DNA from: Thermogymnomonas acidicola JCM 13583
Lineage (GTDB): Archaea; Thermoplasmatota; Thermoplasmata; Thermoplasmatales; Thermoplasmataceae
NCBI RefSeq assembly: GCF_001316105.1
Contig: NZ_BBCP01000003.1
Location: 62,001-126,000 of the forward strand
Length of the DNA: 64,000 nucleotides
Direction of reading: 5' to 3'
The notes beneath the pieces are model-generated. The model saw nothing but the letters and a program-made list of their open reading frames with translations, did not search any database and was not told the DNA's origin. Below, in pieces: positions 40,817-51,176 of this stretch (position 1 is the stretch's first letter; each line of letters opens with the position of its first letter). The position numbers were made by a program, and so were the translations under genes.

Positions 40817-42143
40817 GTGGAGTACGTAAAGTTTGACAGCCTGCGGGTCACCAGGCCACTCGGCATAATCACAATCCTCTCCTCAATGGGCGTCCTCATG
40901 GACGGTTATGCCCTGTCCATATTTTCCACAGCATACATATACTTGAAGCACACCATACTCTCGGCAGCCATACTGGTCTCCCTGGCTCGTCCGCCATATA
41001 CATCGGCATGCTCCTGGGCAGCCTTGTCTTCGGGAACCTGTCGGACAGGTACGGAAGGAAGACCATCTACACCTACGACCTGGCACTCACTGCGGTCTTC
41101 CTGCTCCTCACAGGGCTATCGCATAACTTCTATGAGTTCTTCGCGTTCCAGGCACTTGCCGGCGTGGGTATAGGCGCAGACTACCCCATAAGCTCCTCCA
41201 TACAGGCAGAGTTCTCGCCACTGAGATCCAGGGGGGGCAGGTTCCTTGTCTTCAACATATTCTCATGGACCATAGGCTCCATCATATTCTATGCCATCTC
41301 GATACCGATAGTGCTGTTCACGGGCAGCCTGGCGTGGCGGGTGATGTACTTCACCGGTGCGTGATACCTGTCCTGGTGATCCTGAGCCGCAGGGGGCATA
41401 CCTGAGAGCCCTTACTGGCTCGAGGGGGGGGCGGGCGAGGAGGAAAAGGCGAGGGAGGTCGTCAGGGACTTTGGCAAGTACGCGGGCGTGGAGAACGTGA
41501 AGCCGCCAGAGGTGGACAGGAACATCGGTGTCGGTTCCCTCAGGAACATGACGCTCCTCGTGCTCTTCACATCACTGGCATGGTTCTGTTACGATGTATC
41601 GAGCTACGGGGGGGTCTGGAACTACACGCCTTCAATATTCATATCATCAAGCGGCACTTATGTTTCGAGCATCGTGGGCACACTCCTTGAAGAGATTCCG
41701 GTCATCGCCGGCACCTGGTGTGCCTTGCGCTCATCGAGAGGGTGGGAAGGAGGAGGCTCGAGTACACAGGCTTCCTCCTCGCTGGGGGGGTCTCCCTCCT
41801 CGCCTTTGCACTCACGAGCCTGAGGACGGGCATACCATTCCTGGCCACGTTCTTTGCGTTCGCCCTCATGCACCTGTTCCACAACATTGGGCCCACGAAC
41901 ATAACGTACCTATACCCTGCGGAGTTATTCCCTACCAGGTCCAGGGGCACAGGCATGGGCCTGGCAACCTCGGCCTCAAGGGTCGGGGGGGCAATACTCG
42001 GAGTCTTTGCCTTTCCCCTCCTGACATCTTCCCTCAACATCTCCTATGGCCTCCTCTTCTTCGCGGTCTTTGAGTTCATAGGCTTCGGGGGGGTAACGTT
42101 CGCCCTGGCCCCGGAGACCAGGGGGGGGAGGCCCCTGGCCTGA
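40817..42143 (+). CDS. MFS transporter (sugar-porter/phosphate-symporter-like)
   Basis: About 430 residues, twelve membrane segments. Motif A appears as GNLSDRYGRKT between TM2 and TM3; GVGIGADYPISSS, ESPYWL and YLYPAELFPTRSRG.G resemble the sugar-porter and phosphate:H+ symporter branch. The start is GTG at 40817. Breaks near 40986, 41364-41395 and 41719 are repaired by correcting single bases and G runs. Similar in layout to the MFS gene at 46551, so the two are probably paralogues. Confidence 0.85.
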
Positions 42144-42200
42144 CGGAGGTTAAAACGGATCTCCGAAAGAATTTATTTAACAACGTGGTATGGGACTCAC

Positions 42201-42428
42201 ATGGCAATGACAACAGTACAGAAGCTGGTGATGGTGCTGGTTGGCATCATCCTGGTAATAGTTGGCGCTTACATAGGTTGGGTTGATTTCTTCGTTCCGG
42301 TGGGCCACCTGGTGGCTGGAAGGGTAGACTACCTAATAGTCTTCTTCGTCCTTGTACTCATAGGCATAATACTCCTGGCAGTGGTCGGGGGGGGCACGTT
42401 CAGGAGGAGGGAACAGAAACAGAATTGA
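42201..42428 (+). CDS. Small two-helix membrane protein
   Basis: 75 residues, intact: TM1 VMVLVGIILVIVGAYIGWV, a short loop with GHLVAGRVD, TM2 YLIVFFVLVLIGIILLAVVG and a basic tail FRRREQKQN. A TATA-like atttattta lies at 42171-42179, about 26 bp before the ATG. Function unknown; convergent with the GntR gene. Confidence 0.6.
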   Translation: MAMTTVQKLVMVLVGIILVIVGAYIGWVDFFVPVGHLVAGRVDYLIVFFVLVLIGIILLAVVGGGTFRRREQKQN

Positions 42429-42440
42429 AAATTCTCCTTT

Positions 42441-43115
42441 TCAGACCAGCCTCGGTATCACCTTCTCAATCACGTACTGCATTGTCTTCGTCTCATGTTC
42501 GTACATCTTCTTCCATGCTCCCTCCGAGTCCCTCTCCTTCAGGCTCTGGAATATCTCCGTGTGTTCCTTCAGCTCGTCGTTCATCCTGTCAAGGCTTGTG
42601 AACAGGCTCACCCTAACGACCCTCAGCTTGAGCCTTATGTCGTTGGCATACTTCTCCACGTACCTGTTGCCACTGCCGGCGGCGATGGTGGAGTGGAATC
42701 TGCTGGATACATCTGCAAGCACGTATGGCTCAGGGTTCTTGCTCTCGTTGAGCTTCCTCAGTTCATCAAGAACCGCAGCCAGGGCCCTGAGGTTGTCCTC
42801 CGTGGCGTTCTTGGCAAATAGCCTGGCAGCCTCCGCCTCCAGTATTACCCTTACCTGGTACATCTCCTTGATCTCCTCTGCGGACAGGAAGAGCACGGAG
42901 AATGAACGGCCGGTCCTGAACAGGAGGCCCTCGGTCTCCAGTGCGATCAGGGCCTCCCTGATCGGGGTCCTGCTCATTCCGAGCAGCTTTATCAGCTGCG
43001 TCTCCGTCAGGGTCTGGCCCATGTGGATTTCCCCCCCGTACACTATCTTGTTGATCAGGGACCTGTAGGCAACCTCAGAGAGGTTGTCCTTCTCACGCTG
43101 GGATTGTGCGTCCAT
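42441..43115 (-). CDS. GntR-family regulator (FadR/FCD type)
   Basis: 224 residues, intact. N-terminal winged helix: LTETQLIKLLGMSRTPIREA, EGLLFRTGR. The C-terminal all-helical FCD domain has conserved polar positions in VSSRFHSTIAAGSGN and MYEHETKTM that usually bind a metal with an organic acid ligand. It is bacterial in style, so horizontal acquisition is possible. It may control the transporter cluster on either side. An AT-rich promoter is at 43130-43180. Confidence 0.87.
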   Translation of the reverse strand: MDAQSQREKDNLSEVAYRSLINKIVYGGEIHMGQTLTETQLIKLLGMSRTPIREALIALETEGLLFRTGRSFSVLFLSAEEIKEMYQVRVILEAEAARLFAKNATEDNLRALAAVLDELRKLNESKNPEPYVLADVSSRFHSTIAAGSGNRYVEKYANDIRLKLRVVRVSLFTSLDRMNDELKEHTEIFQSLKERDSEGAWKKMYEHETKTMQYVIEKVIPRLV

Positions 43116-43166
43116 ATGATCCTCCGCCTAGAGATAAGTATTACACTAGATATAAACACTTGTTTA

Positions 43167-44425
43167 TTATTTAACATTTGTCCAAAAATTGGTGTGGGGA
43201 GCCATTCCATATGACCTTTGCCCTGTTCTAAACTGCCTCCTCCTGGTCCTTAAAGATTCTTCCATCTCCCCCCCTCTCTTTATGAACAGTGGCATGACCA
43301 GGGCCTGCAGCACCGTGGCGAGCAGGACTATCGCGTACAGCCCGCCGCCTATCAGGCCCTTCTGGAGCGACAGGGTGGCTGCGACAACACCCACCGCACC
43401 CCCCCCTGCCACCCAGGATCCCAACAGTTGTCCTGGGCATGACCGAGTGGTTCACTTTCCTGGCTGTGAGGTAGTTGAGCAGGCCCCCCCCACGCCTGAA
43501 GAGAAGGCAAGGGCAACTGCCAGGTACATCATGAAGCTCACTGGTGGCCTCGTGGCCTGGAGGGCCGCTATGCTGAAGTAGAGGGGGATGAAGAAGCCGT
43601 TGTTGAACCTCCTGATTGTCCTTGTAAGTATCCCGTAGAACCTCTTCCCTATCATGTCTTCGCGTATTATCATGCCTGCAAAGAATGAGCCGAGGATGAA
43701 GGAGATGCCCAGCTGTGAGAATATCTCAGAGACCAGGAGGCCGAGGATTATGACGAACACCACTGCCACGTCCTCGCCCCCCCTCTCCTCTGACGTTATC
43801 CTGTCGAAGAAGTTGCTTATCCTCTCAGTGTTCCTCCTGAGCACCAGGTCCAGGAGGAAGAGGAGGATGAAGAACAGGAATATTATGAGGAGGAGGAACA
43901 CTATCTGTATCCCGTTCCTCCCTATGGCACCTATCACTATGAATGTGGCCATGTCGGAGAGCACAACGCTCAGTAGAATGATCTGGCCGTCCGCGGTGTT
44001 CTGGTACCCTCCCTTCAGTATGAGCACGGATATGATGGATATTGACGGCACTCCAACGGAGACGGAGTATGCTATTGCCGTGTAGGTGCTGACGTGCATC
44101 AGCTCAGTTATGAAGAAGACCATGATCAGCACGGGCACAGCGAAGCTTGTGAAGGAAAAGAGCACCCCCCTTCCTCATGTGGGCCCTGAAGAGGTCGGTT
44201 GTGACCTCAACGCCTATGAGGAGAACTATGAAGAAGAGCGAGATGTCCTCGATCCCGCTCATGGCAGGGTCAGGTGTTATCAGGCCGAGGCCGAATGGAC
44301 CGAGTATGAGGCCTGTGGCAAGTGCACCCACAACATCCGTTATATTGTACCTCTGCCCTGCCAGGCCTAGCACTATTGAGACGAATATGAGCAGGAGCAG
44401 CGAGGCAAAGATGTCCAGAAAACAT
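43167..44425 (-). CDS. Cation/proton antiporter (CPA2/KefB-NapA type)
   Basis: About 410 residues, some twelve membrane segments. Features include the ALATGLILGPFGLGLI segment, EDISLFFIVLLIGVE, the core ISFILGSFFAGMII and MPRTTVGILGGRGAVGVV near the C-terminus. No RCK/TrkA nucleotide domain follows; the protein ends in a basic tail. Breaks: C6 at 44166-44171 and the 8-C run near 43484, with more in the 3' part. The start near 44425 is uncertain because of a T-run anomaly. It exchanges Na+ or K+ for protons, useful for pH homeostasis in an acidophile. Confidence 0.8.
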
Positions 44426-44510
44426 CACCTTCCGGGTGCCGTTGCACAGTCCATTCTGCGGTACTCCTGAGACGCCAAACGGATAAATACTATTCTGATC
44501 ATTCACAAAT

Positions 44511-44885
44511 GTGCTCACCAGTTACCCTGATGCCTGGAACACGGCCATAGCCCTTGCACTGGCAATGGGATCGGTAAAGATTCCCAAGGATGAGTTCCCC
44601 CCCTGTGGCCCGGAAGAGAGTGGCATGTTTGAGAGGTCTGTTGGGGAGCCCCCCCACGGGCAGCGCTCCGACTGGAGGTGCTCCATACCGTCCTCCGGCA
44701 TGGGCGCACACGTCAGGGATTTCGGCACATACTACGAAGTTCACATTGACAGGCACGATGCACTGAGGATGCCGGTCAGGCACTTCTTCCTGGACAGCAG
44801 GACGGGCAAGGCTGTCCTGGCAGCAGGGGGGGCCATCACTGCGCTGGCACTTGCGCTGAGGGAGAGGAAGAAAATGGGGGGGTGA
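44511..44885 (+). CDS. Conserved-looking protein of unknown function
   Basis: 124 residues, intact. Contains PDAWNTAIALALAMGSVKIP, a patterned middle (HVRDFGTYYEVHIDRHDALR), MPVRHFFLDS and a C-terminal hydrophobic helix AAGGAITALALALRERKK. The GTG at 44511 follows TATA-like ggataaatac by about 25 bp. The HIDRHD segment could hold a metal or active site, but the family is not recognised. Confidence 0.5.
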   Translation: MLTSYPDAWNTAIALALAMGSVKIPKDEFPPCGPEESGMFERSVGEPPHGQRSDWRCSIPSSGMGAHVRDFGTYYEVHIDRHDALRMPVRHFFLDSRTGKAVLAAGGAITALALALRERKKMGG

Positions 44886-44890
44886 ATTGA

Positions 44891-45250
44891 TTACTCCAGC
44901 TCCCTAAATATCTCGTCGTATATGTTTTCCTCCTTCTTGCGCTCGTCCTCGCCTTTGAGTATCCTGTTTATGTTCTCCCTGTTGTAGGTCCACTGGTTGA
45001 TCCTCCAGGTCTTCCCCCCCTTGATGATGTTCACCTCCTCCCTGTAAGTTGTCAGGATGCCGTACTCCTCCAGGTTGTAAAAGACATCCCTCTCAGGCGA
45101 GGTGAGGACGTTGTCCAGCACATAGTCCTCGTAGCCGAAGAACGAAAGTATGAAGTCACACAGTTCCTCTATGTCCTTCTTCCCCATGCCTCTCTTTCCG
45201 TAGACCTTGTCCAGAGCGCTAATCAACACCTCTCTGGTCATCACGGGCAT
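44891..45250 (-). CDS. Helical protein of unknown function
   Basis: 119 residues, intact, from the ATG at 45250. Helical N-terminus (REVLISALDKVYGKRGMGKK, IEELCDFILSFFGYEDYVLD), then a winged-helix-like part (RDVFYNLEEYGILTTYREEV), a TWRINQWTYN strand and an acidic tail (KEENIYDEIFRELE). The middle looks like a small DNA-binding or protein-interaction fold. Convergent with the 44511 gene (5-base gap). Not assigned. Confidence 0.55.
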   Translation of the reverse strand: MPVMTREVLISALDKVYGKRGMGKKDIEELCDFILSFFGYEDYVLDNVLTSPERDVFYNLEEYGILTTYREEVNIIKGGKTWRINQWTYNRENINRILKGEDERKKEENIYDEIFRELE

Positions 45251-45362
45251 CGAGTTCTTGGTTTGATTAAGACACCCTAGTTAAACTTTGCCCTGTCTGT
45301 ATAATCTGATATTCGCGCTCACCTGGGACCCCCCCTCAGAGCTAACGCTGAAGTGCGTGCGC

Positions 45363-46294
45363 TCAACGGGTGCAAATGACCTCCACCTTCGTGTCTTCAT
45401 ACGCTGTGATCTCGGCCTTTCCCTCCTCCAGGATCACATCCCCCGTGTGCACTGCCTTGCCGTTCACCTCCGCCAGGCCACTTATAATCCTGAGTATCGA
45501 TTCGCCGTCATCCACACTGGCCCTCTCGCCGGTCCTCACGAACACCTCGCTCACAGTCCTCCTGCCGTCACTGAAGATCACCTTCCTGTAGCCCCCCACT
45601 CCATGTCCTCCCTGTTGCTGTACTCCTCCCTGATCTGCTCCAGGTCCTTCTCGCTGTCTATTCCCATCCACAGGGTGTCCTCGGTGTAGGCGCCCACCAT
45701 CTTCCTCCTGGCCATTCTCGGGAAGACAGTGGTCTCCAGGTCCTTGCCGTGGTAGTCCTCAAAGAAGATGTCCAGCGCCTCCCTCTTTATGTAGTAGAAC
45801 CCAGCGTTTATGAAGTGGTTCAGGAATGGCTTCTCCACGAAGTTGAGGACCTGGTCGCCAAGCGTCTCAACTATGCCGTACGGGCTCTTCATCTTCACCA
45901 CGAACATGAGGAGCTGGTAGTTCGAGTTCGCAGCGTATTCCAGGAACCTCTTCATGTTCATGTCGGTTATCGTGTCCCCCCCGTTCCTGAGGACTATGTC
46001 GTCCCTCACATGAGATATAAGGTTCCTCAGTGAGAAGAGCGTCCCCATGGGCCTCTCCTCCCTCAGGTACCTCATCTTCAGGCCCATGTACTCATCGCCG
46101 TACCTCTCCTCTATCTTCTGGCCAAGGTAACCGGAGAGGATATAGACCTCCTCAATGCCCATGACCCTGAAGTCGAAGAGCTGCCTGTCCATGATGGTGT
46201 AACCTTCCTTTATGGGGACAAGGGCCTTAGGTATCTCATCAGTTAAAGGCTTAAGGCGCTTACCGTAGCCACCGGCCAGTATGGCACCTATCAT
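45363..46294 (-). CDS. Sugar-phosphate nucleotidyltransferase fused to a small beta domain
   Basis: About 308 residues after repairing the C6 at 45595-45600. The N-terminal domain is a Rossmann NTP transferase: GAILAGGYGKRLKPLT, EIPKALVPI, RNG.DTITD and VEKPFLNHFINAGFYYI. The C-terminal 75 residues (KVIFSDGRRTVSEVFVRTGE to AYEDTKVEVICTR) look like a cupin or jelly-roll strand pattern rather than the usual left-handed beta-helix. The 7-C run near 45976 gives NGGD where the family has NGD. It probably makes an NDP-hexose; base and sugar cannot be read. Confidence 0.82.
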
Positions 46295-46550
46295 GCAACG
46301 TGGATCGTAGTTTAGGATTAAAAAGTAACCAGCCTGGGCCGTGGATGGGAGTGGGCAGAGGGCGCAGCACTCCCTTTCTGTATGTCACGGGTGAATTGCG
46401 TACTCGAGGCCATATGCCTTCGGCGATCAGCGTTGAGGGCTGTCCAAAATGATATATACCATTGAATGAATACTTGCATATCACCCTCAAGGTGTGGAGT
46501 TAAAACAGTGCCTGCTTGTAACCGTGCCTGTTTAATGGCCGGTCCCTGAC
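46295..46550. other. Divergent spacer with two promoters
   Basis: tttttaatcc on the minus strand (about 46315-46325) is a candidate TATA for the nucleotidyltransferase; gtttaat at 46530-46536 for the MFS gene. No open frame in the GC-rich middle. Confidence 0.35.
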
Positions 46551-47913
46551 TTGAGAGAGGTGATTGAGCTGGAAGGTTTTGAGGTGCTTGACAACTCCAG
46601 GATGACGTCCACACACAGGGGGGGCCTGTTCATACTCTCCTCTATGGGGGGGCTGTTCCTGGATGGCTACGACCTGTCCATAATAACGCTCGCCATGCTC
46701 GTGATCCCGGCCCAGCTATCGCTCACGCTCACAGAGCACGTGCTTGTGAATGTGTCTTCATTTGTGGGCATGGCCATAGGTCGCCCCCCCTGTTGCTGGT
46801 TCGCGGACAGGTTCGGCAGGAAGGTAGTTTTCGGGATGGACCTCATTCTGTTCGTCGTTTTCGCCATACTCTCGGGCCTATCCGTCAACTTCTACATGCT
46901 CTTCGTTTCACGCCTGTTACTCGGCGTGGGAATAGGCGGTGACTACCCGATAAGTTCCACCATGCTCTCCGAGTTCGCGCCAGTACGGAACAGGGGCAGC
47001 CTGCTGATCGGCATGGTTGGCCTCTACTGGGTGGGCTCCCTGATGGCGTCCGCCATGAACTACGCCTTCGCCCCCCCGTTCACCGACTTCTGGAGGTACA
47101 CCTTCGTGATAGGCGGCCTGATGGCAATACCTATCATACTCCTGCGCCTGCGCATACCGGAGAGCCCCCAGGTGGCTGGTATCCAGGGGGGGCAGGTACA
47201 GGGAGGCTGAGGAGTCCATAGAGAGGATAACGGGCAGCAGGGGGGGTCTGAGCATAGCCAACGGGAGGCCGCAGAGGAGCAAGCTGAGCGAGATAATGAG
47301 GGGGGCAGGTACGCACTCATGGCCTTCTTCGTCTTCACGGCCTGGTTCTTCTTCGACGTAGCTGCATACGGAATAGGCTTCTACTCACCTGTAATACTGA
47401 GCGAGCTGGGCTTCGACAGGCACATCAGGCTCATAGCCGAGGGCGGCATGATAATAGCAGTGGGCGCGATTGTAGGTTACGTGGTCGCCTTCGGCCTCGC
47501 AGAGAACATAGGGCGGAGGTACCTGACCATAGTGGGATTCCTTGTCATGACAGTCCTGCTCTTCCTGGGCTCATTCGTCAGGATAAGCGGGCCGCTGAAA
47601 CTCATACCCTTCTTCTTCCTGTTTGTCCTGTTCGAGCAGTGGGTTGGGGGGGCCGTCACCCTCTTCTACCCGGCGGAGCTGTTCCCGACAAGCGTCAGGT
47701 CCACAGTCCAGGGAACCTCCACAGCCATATCAAGGATAGGTGCGATAATGGGCGTTGTACTTTTCCCCCTACTTCAGCGTGTTCAGCTCCCTGGAGGTAT
47801 TCGCATTCTTCTCCCTGGTCGGGCTGGTGATAGCCATAGCGCTCGCGCCGGAGACGAAGAGGAAGAGCCTGGAAAAGATAGTGCAGAGCATGGACGTCAA
47901 CGCAAAACTCTGA
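46551..47913 (+). CDS. MFS transporter (sugar-porter-like)
   Basis: About 440 residues with twelve membrane segments. FLDGYDLSIITLAMLVI, motif A as GWFADRFGRKVVFG after repair, GVGIGGDYPISSTMLSEFAP, RIPESP and FYPAELFPTSVRSTVQG. Breaks near 46786-46798, 47180-47300 and 47766-47770. The start is TTG at 46551 or GTG at 46560. The pattern closely matches the 40817 protein. Substrate could be a sugar, phosphate or organic acid; context does not decide. Confidence 0.85.
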
Positions 47914-48074
47914 ACCCTCGGGGGCCTACCGCAGGCTTACGGGACAGTGGTGCACCATGGAAAGGCTTTATAACACAGAAACCATAGTATTTCCCAAACC
48001 TGGGCCAAAAGCTCCTGGTCAGAACTCGCTGGGGGGGCATGGGGGGGTACTGCGGCCTGCGGAGAGAAGGCCAA

Positions 48075-48094
48075 CTGGAATATATATATTCCAG
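48075..48094. promoter_or_regulatory. 20-bp perfect palindrome containing a TATA element
   Basis: CTGGAATATATATATTCCAG is a perfect inverted repeat. The centre is a TATA-like tatatata. It lies 160 bp upstream of the CBS-protein ATG, too far for a leaderless start of that gene. It could be a promoter with a symmetric operator, or drive a short RNA. Confidence 0.5.
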
Positions 48095-48106
48095 AGTGGC
48101 CGCTGA

Positions 48107-48240
48107 GAGAGTGTTCCCCGCGGCGGAACCTCATGTGCGGTGAGAGGGGGGGTCTGGGCCTCCCTGGCAGGCAGGGACCCCCAGGGGGGGCGGGGGGGTG
48201 GGCCGTGTGAGGGCTGGTGCATGTCCATGCACGTCTTTCT
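48107..48240 (+). ncRNA. Candidate structured RNA or 5' leader upstream of the CBS gene
   Basis: Starting about 26 bp from the palindromic TATA, this GC-rich stretch has three stems: gttcc/ggaac (48111-48128), a nested stem ctggg...cccag enclosing tccctg/cagggA (48154-48184), and a perfect 7-bp stem gtgcatg/catgcac (48217-48232). No open frame matches neighbours. It could be a regulatory leader of the CBS gene or a free RNA. Runs of G or C at 48146-48152 and 48185-48198 may have wrong length, which blurs the fold. Confidence 0.35.
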
Positions 48241-48256
48241 GGAAAGGGTGTGAACG

Positions 48257-49113
48257 ATGGAGGTAAGGGTCAGGGACATAATGACAAGGGATCCGATCAG
48301 GTACCGGGTGCCTAGCAACATACAGGAGGTAGTGAGCGTCCTGATAAGGAACAACATAACCGGCCTGCCGCTGGTGGACCAGAGAGGAAAATACGCAGGC
48401 GTGATAAGCAGGAGGGACATATTCGAGCACCCTAACGAGAGCCAGACTGCCATGGTCATGAGGAGGGCAAACACCGTCCTGGAGGATGACAGCATTGAGA
48501 CCGCGGCAAGGGAGCTCTTCAGGCAGGGAAGGAGGCACCTGACTGTGACGAACAGGGATAACGAGGTTGTCGGCATGCTGACGCCGCAGAACTTCATGAA
48601 AATAGTGGTTGAGAGGTTCTCGGGCGTCAAGGTAAAGGACGTCATAAGGAGGACGGCGTTCCCCCATATGGGAGAACACGCCGATCAGCGTCCTGCCAAC
48701 GATATTCAGGGTATCCAAGACATATGCGTGCCCGGTGGTCGATGAGAACGGGGGGGACTTTGTGAGCCTCATAACTGACAGAGACATATTCGACCACGTG
48801 GACCTGAAGAGCACCAGGACTCCAACAGAATCCGGCATAGCAGACGATGAGGACCCCTGGTCCTGGACGGGGGGGATCAGGAACGTTGTCACGTACGTGA
48901 TAGAGAGAACTCATGTGTCACTCCCCAAGATACCTGCCAAGGAGATCATGGTGAAGGACCCGAAGGTGGTCTATGTGAACGATTCCCTCTCACATGCAGC
49001 GAAGATCATGATGGAGGGGGAACTACAACCAGCTCCCCGTCCTGGAGAGCAGCGAGAGGCTGGCAGGCATGCTCTACGATATAGACATAATGGGTGTCTT
49101 CAATGATATATGA
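48257..49113 (+). CDS. CBS-domain protein (four CBS motifs)
   Basis: About 283 residues after repairing C5 near 48661 and the G6 near 49016. Two tandem CBS pairs: VRDIMTRDPIRYRVP and GLPLVDQRGKYAGVISRRDI in the first; a second half with ACPVVDENGDFVSLITDRDI, AKEIMVKDPKVVYVNDSLS and AGMLYDIDIMGVF. CBS pairs bind AMP, ATP or SAM and act as energy sensors. No effector domain is attached. It overlaps glyS by 11 bases, so it is likely co-expressed with it. Confidence 0.87.
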
Positions 49114-50584
49114 GGAAGTCATAGAACTGGCGAAGAGGCGGGGGGGCTTCTTCTGGCCTTCCTTTTCTGTTTACGGCGGTACAAGGGGGGGTTTCTACGA
49201 TTACGGCCCGCTGGGCGTCCTCATGAGGGACAACATCGTCAGGGTCTGGAAGGAGGAGTATATGAGAGAGGGGGGCCGTGTTCATAGACACGCCTGTCCT
49301 CGCACCGCAGCCTGTGTTCAAGGCATCGGGCCACATAGACAGGTTTAGTGACCTGGCTGTGGAGTGTCCCTCGTGCAGGAGCAAGTTCAAGCTGGAGAGC
49401 GTGCTGAAGAGGAACGGCATAGGAAAGGTGCCACTGAACGTTGAGGAGGCAAACGGCGTCCTCACCTCTGTGGAGGTGAAGTGCCCGGAGTGCGGTGCCA
49501 GGCTGAGGGAAGCCTACGACTTCAACCTCATGTTCCCAGTTCAGGGGAAGGAGGAAACCCTGTACCTGAGGCCTGAGACCGCACAGGGCATCTTCGTGAA
49601 CTTCAGGCTCCTGAACAACGTGGCCAGGAACAGGCTCCCGATGGCGGCCGCACAGCTTGGCAAGGGCTTCAGGAACGAGATATCGCCAAGGCAGGGCCTC
49701 ATAAGGATGAGGGAGTTCACCCAGGGCGAGGTGGAGGTCTTCCTCGATCCAGAGAGGAAGGAGTGGAAGGAGATACCGGATTATGAGGAGATCCTCTTCG
49801 TCCCCCCCAACACAGGTAGGCCAGTGAGGGCAACGCCAAGGGATGCATTCGAAACAGGCATAGTGAAGAACAAGGCCCTGGCATACTTCATACTCAAGAC
49901 CCACAGGATCCTCACATCCGTGGGCATAGAAAAGGGGGGAAGATCAGGTTCAGGCAGCACGAGAAGGAGGAGCTGGCCCACTACGCCAGCGACAGCTGGG
50001 ACGCTGAGGCCAACCTTGATGACGAGTGGATTGAGGTGGTTGGGATAGCTGACAGGGGGGGCACGTACGACCTCAGCAGGCACCAGCAGTTCTCCGGGCA
50101 GCCCCCCCTAACGGTAACCGTGGACGGCAGGGAGATCCTGCCTTGCGTTGTGGAGCCGTCATACGGGATCGACAGGATCTTCATGGCAGTGCTCATGACC
50201 TCCCTCTACACCAGGAGCAACGGCTTCAGGGTGCTGCGCCTCCCGCCCCCCCACGTGGCGCCGTACCACGCAGCTGTCTTCCCCCCCTCCAGAAGAAGGG
50301 GGCTTGAGGAGAGGTCGAGGCAGCTTTTCGAATCACTGCAGGCGAAGGACCCTTACATATACTACGACGAGAGCGGCTCCATTGGGAAGAGGTACGCCAG
50401 GCAGGACGAGATAGGTACGCCTTTCTGCATAACTGTGGACTACCAGACGCTGGAGGACGACAGCGTGACTGTGAGGTTCAGGGACACCGCGGAGCAGGTG
50501 AGGGTGCAGGCAAAGGACTTGCTTGAGAGCAGCGACCTCCTATCTTTCCTTGAAGGGCTTTGGAAGAGCAGGGAGGCAGTCTAG
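49103..50584 (+). CDS. glyS: Glycyl-tRNA synthetase (class II)
   Basis: About 485 residues. N-terminal IYEEVIELAKRRG.FWPS, FKASGHIDRFSD, the zinc-type pairs ECPSC and KCPECG, motif 2 region GFRNEISPRQGLIRMREFTQ, RPETAQGIFVNF and motif 3 VEPSYGIDRIF; the C-terminal anticodon domain begins near PPHVAPYHAAV. Breaks at 49270-49276, 49935-49940 and around 50283-50303. The start is ATG at 49103. Convergent with ferredoxin, sharing four bases. Confidence 0.93.
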
Positions 50585-50796
50585 GCCTGCCCCCCCTCCC
50601 TCTCGACACTTATGATGCCCGCCGGGCAGGACTTGCTGGCTTCCATGACACAGCCCAGTTCGCTCTCCTGCACGACTTCCCTGCTCACCGCCGCCTTGCC
50701 CTCGTCGTCCATGTAGAAGAACTGCGGGCATATCGCGGTGCATATGGCATCAGACATGCACTTCTCCCTGTCGATCCTTATCCTGTACTTGACCAT
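50581..50796 (-). CDS. Single-cluster ferredoxin of the suf operon
   Basis: 71 residues. The cluster motif KCMSDAICTAICPQFF has Cys-x2-Asp-x2-Cys-x3-Cys-Pro and a distant SCPAG. This is the arrangement of Pyrococcus-type ferredoxin, where Asp replaces one Cys ligand of a [4Fe-4S] cluster that readily becomes [3Fe-4S]. The start abuts sufU. It may supply electrons for cluster assembly, or be an early client of the machinery. Confidence 0.87.
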   Translation of the reverse strand: MVKYRIRIDREKCMSDAICTAICPQFFYMDDEGKAAVSREVVQESELGCVMEASKSCPAGIISVEREGGQA

Positions 50797-51176
50797 TCAG
50801 CCTTTCCTCCTCCTGATTATCTTCTGGAGGGCATTGTAGGCCAGGAGGGCACACTTCTCCCTGTTTGGCCCAAGGGAAACGCCGAGGTTTCTTAAAATAT
50901 CTTCCTCAGTGATCCTTGATATTTCTGACACTGTCTTCCCCCCCTTCACTGTATCCGTGAGTATGGACGCGGAGGCCTGGCTTATGGAACAGCCGCGGCC
51001 CACGAACTTTATATCTGAGAGAACGTCACCCTGGAACCTGACCGTCAGCCTCACCGCATCTCCGCACACCGGGTTGTACTCAAGTATCTGGTCATCCGGG
51101 CTCTCGATCTCCCCCCCGTAGTTGTGCGGGGAGCGGTAGTGGTCCAGTATTATCTCGATGGCCTCATCCTCATCCC

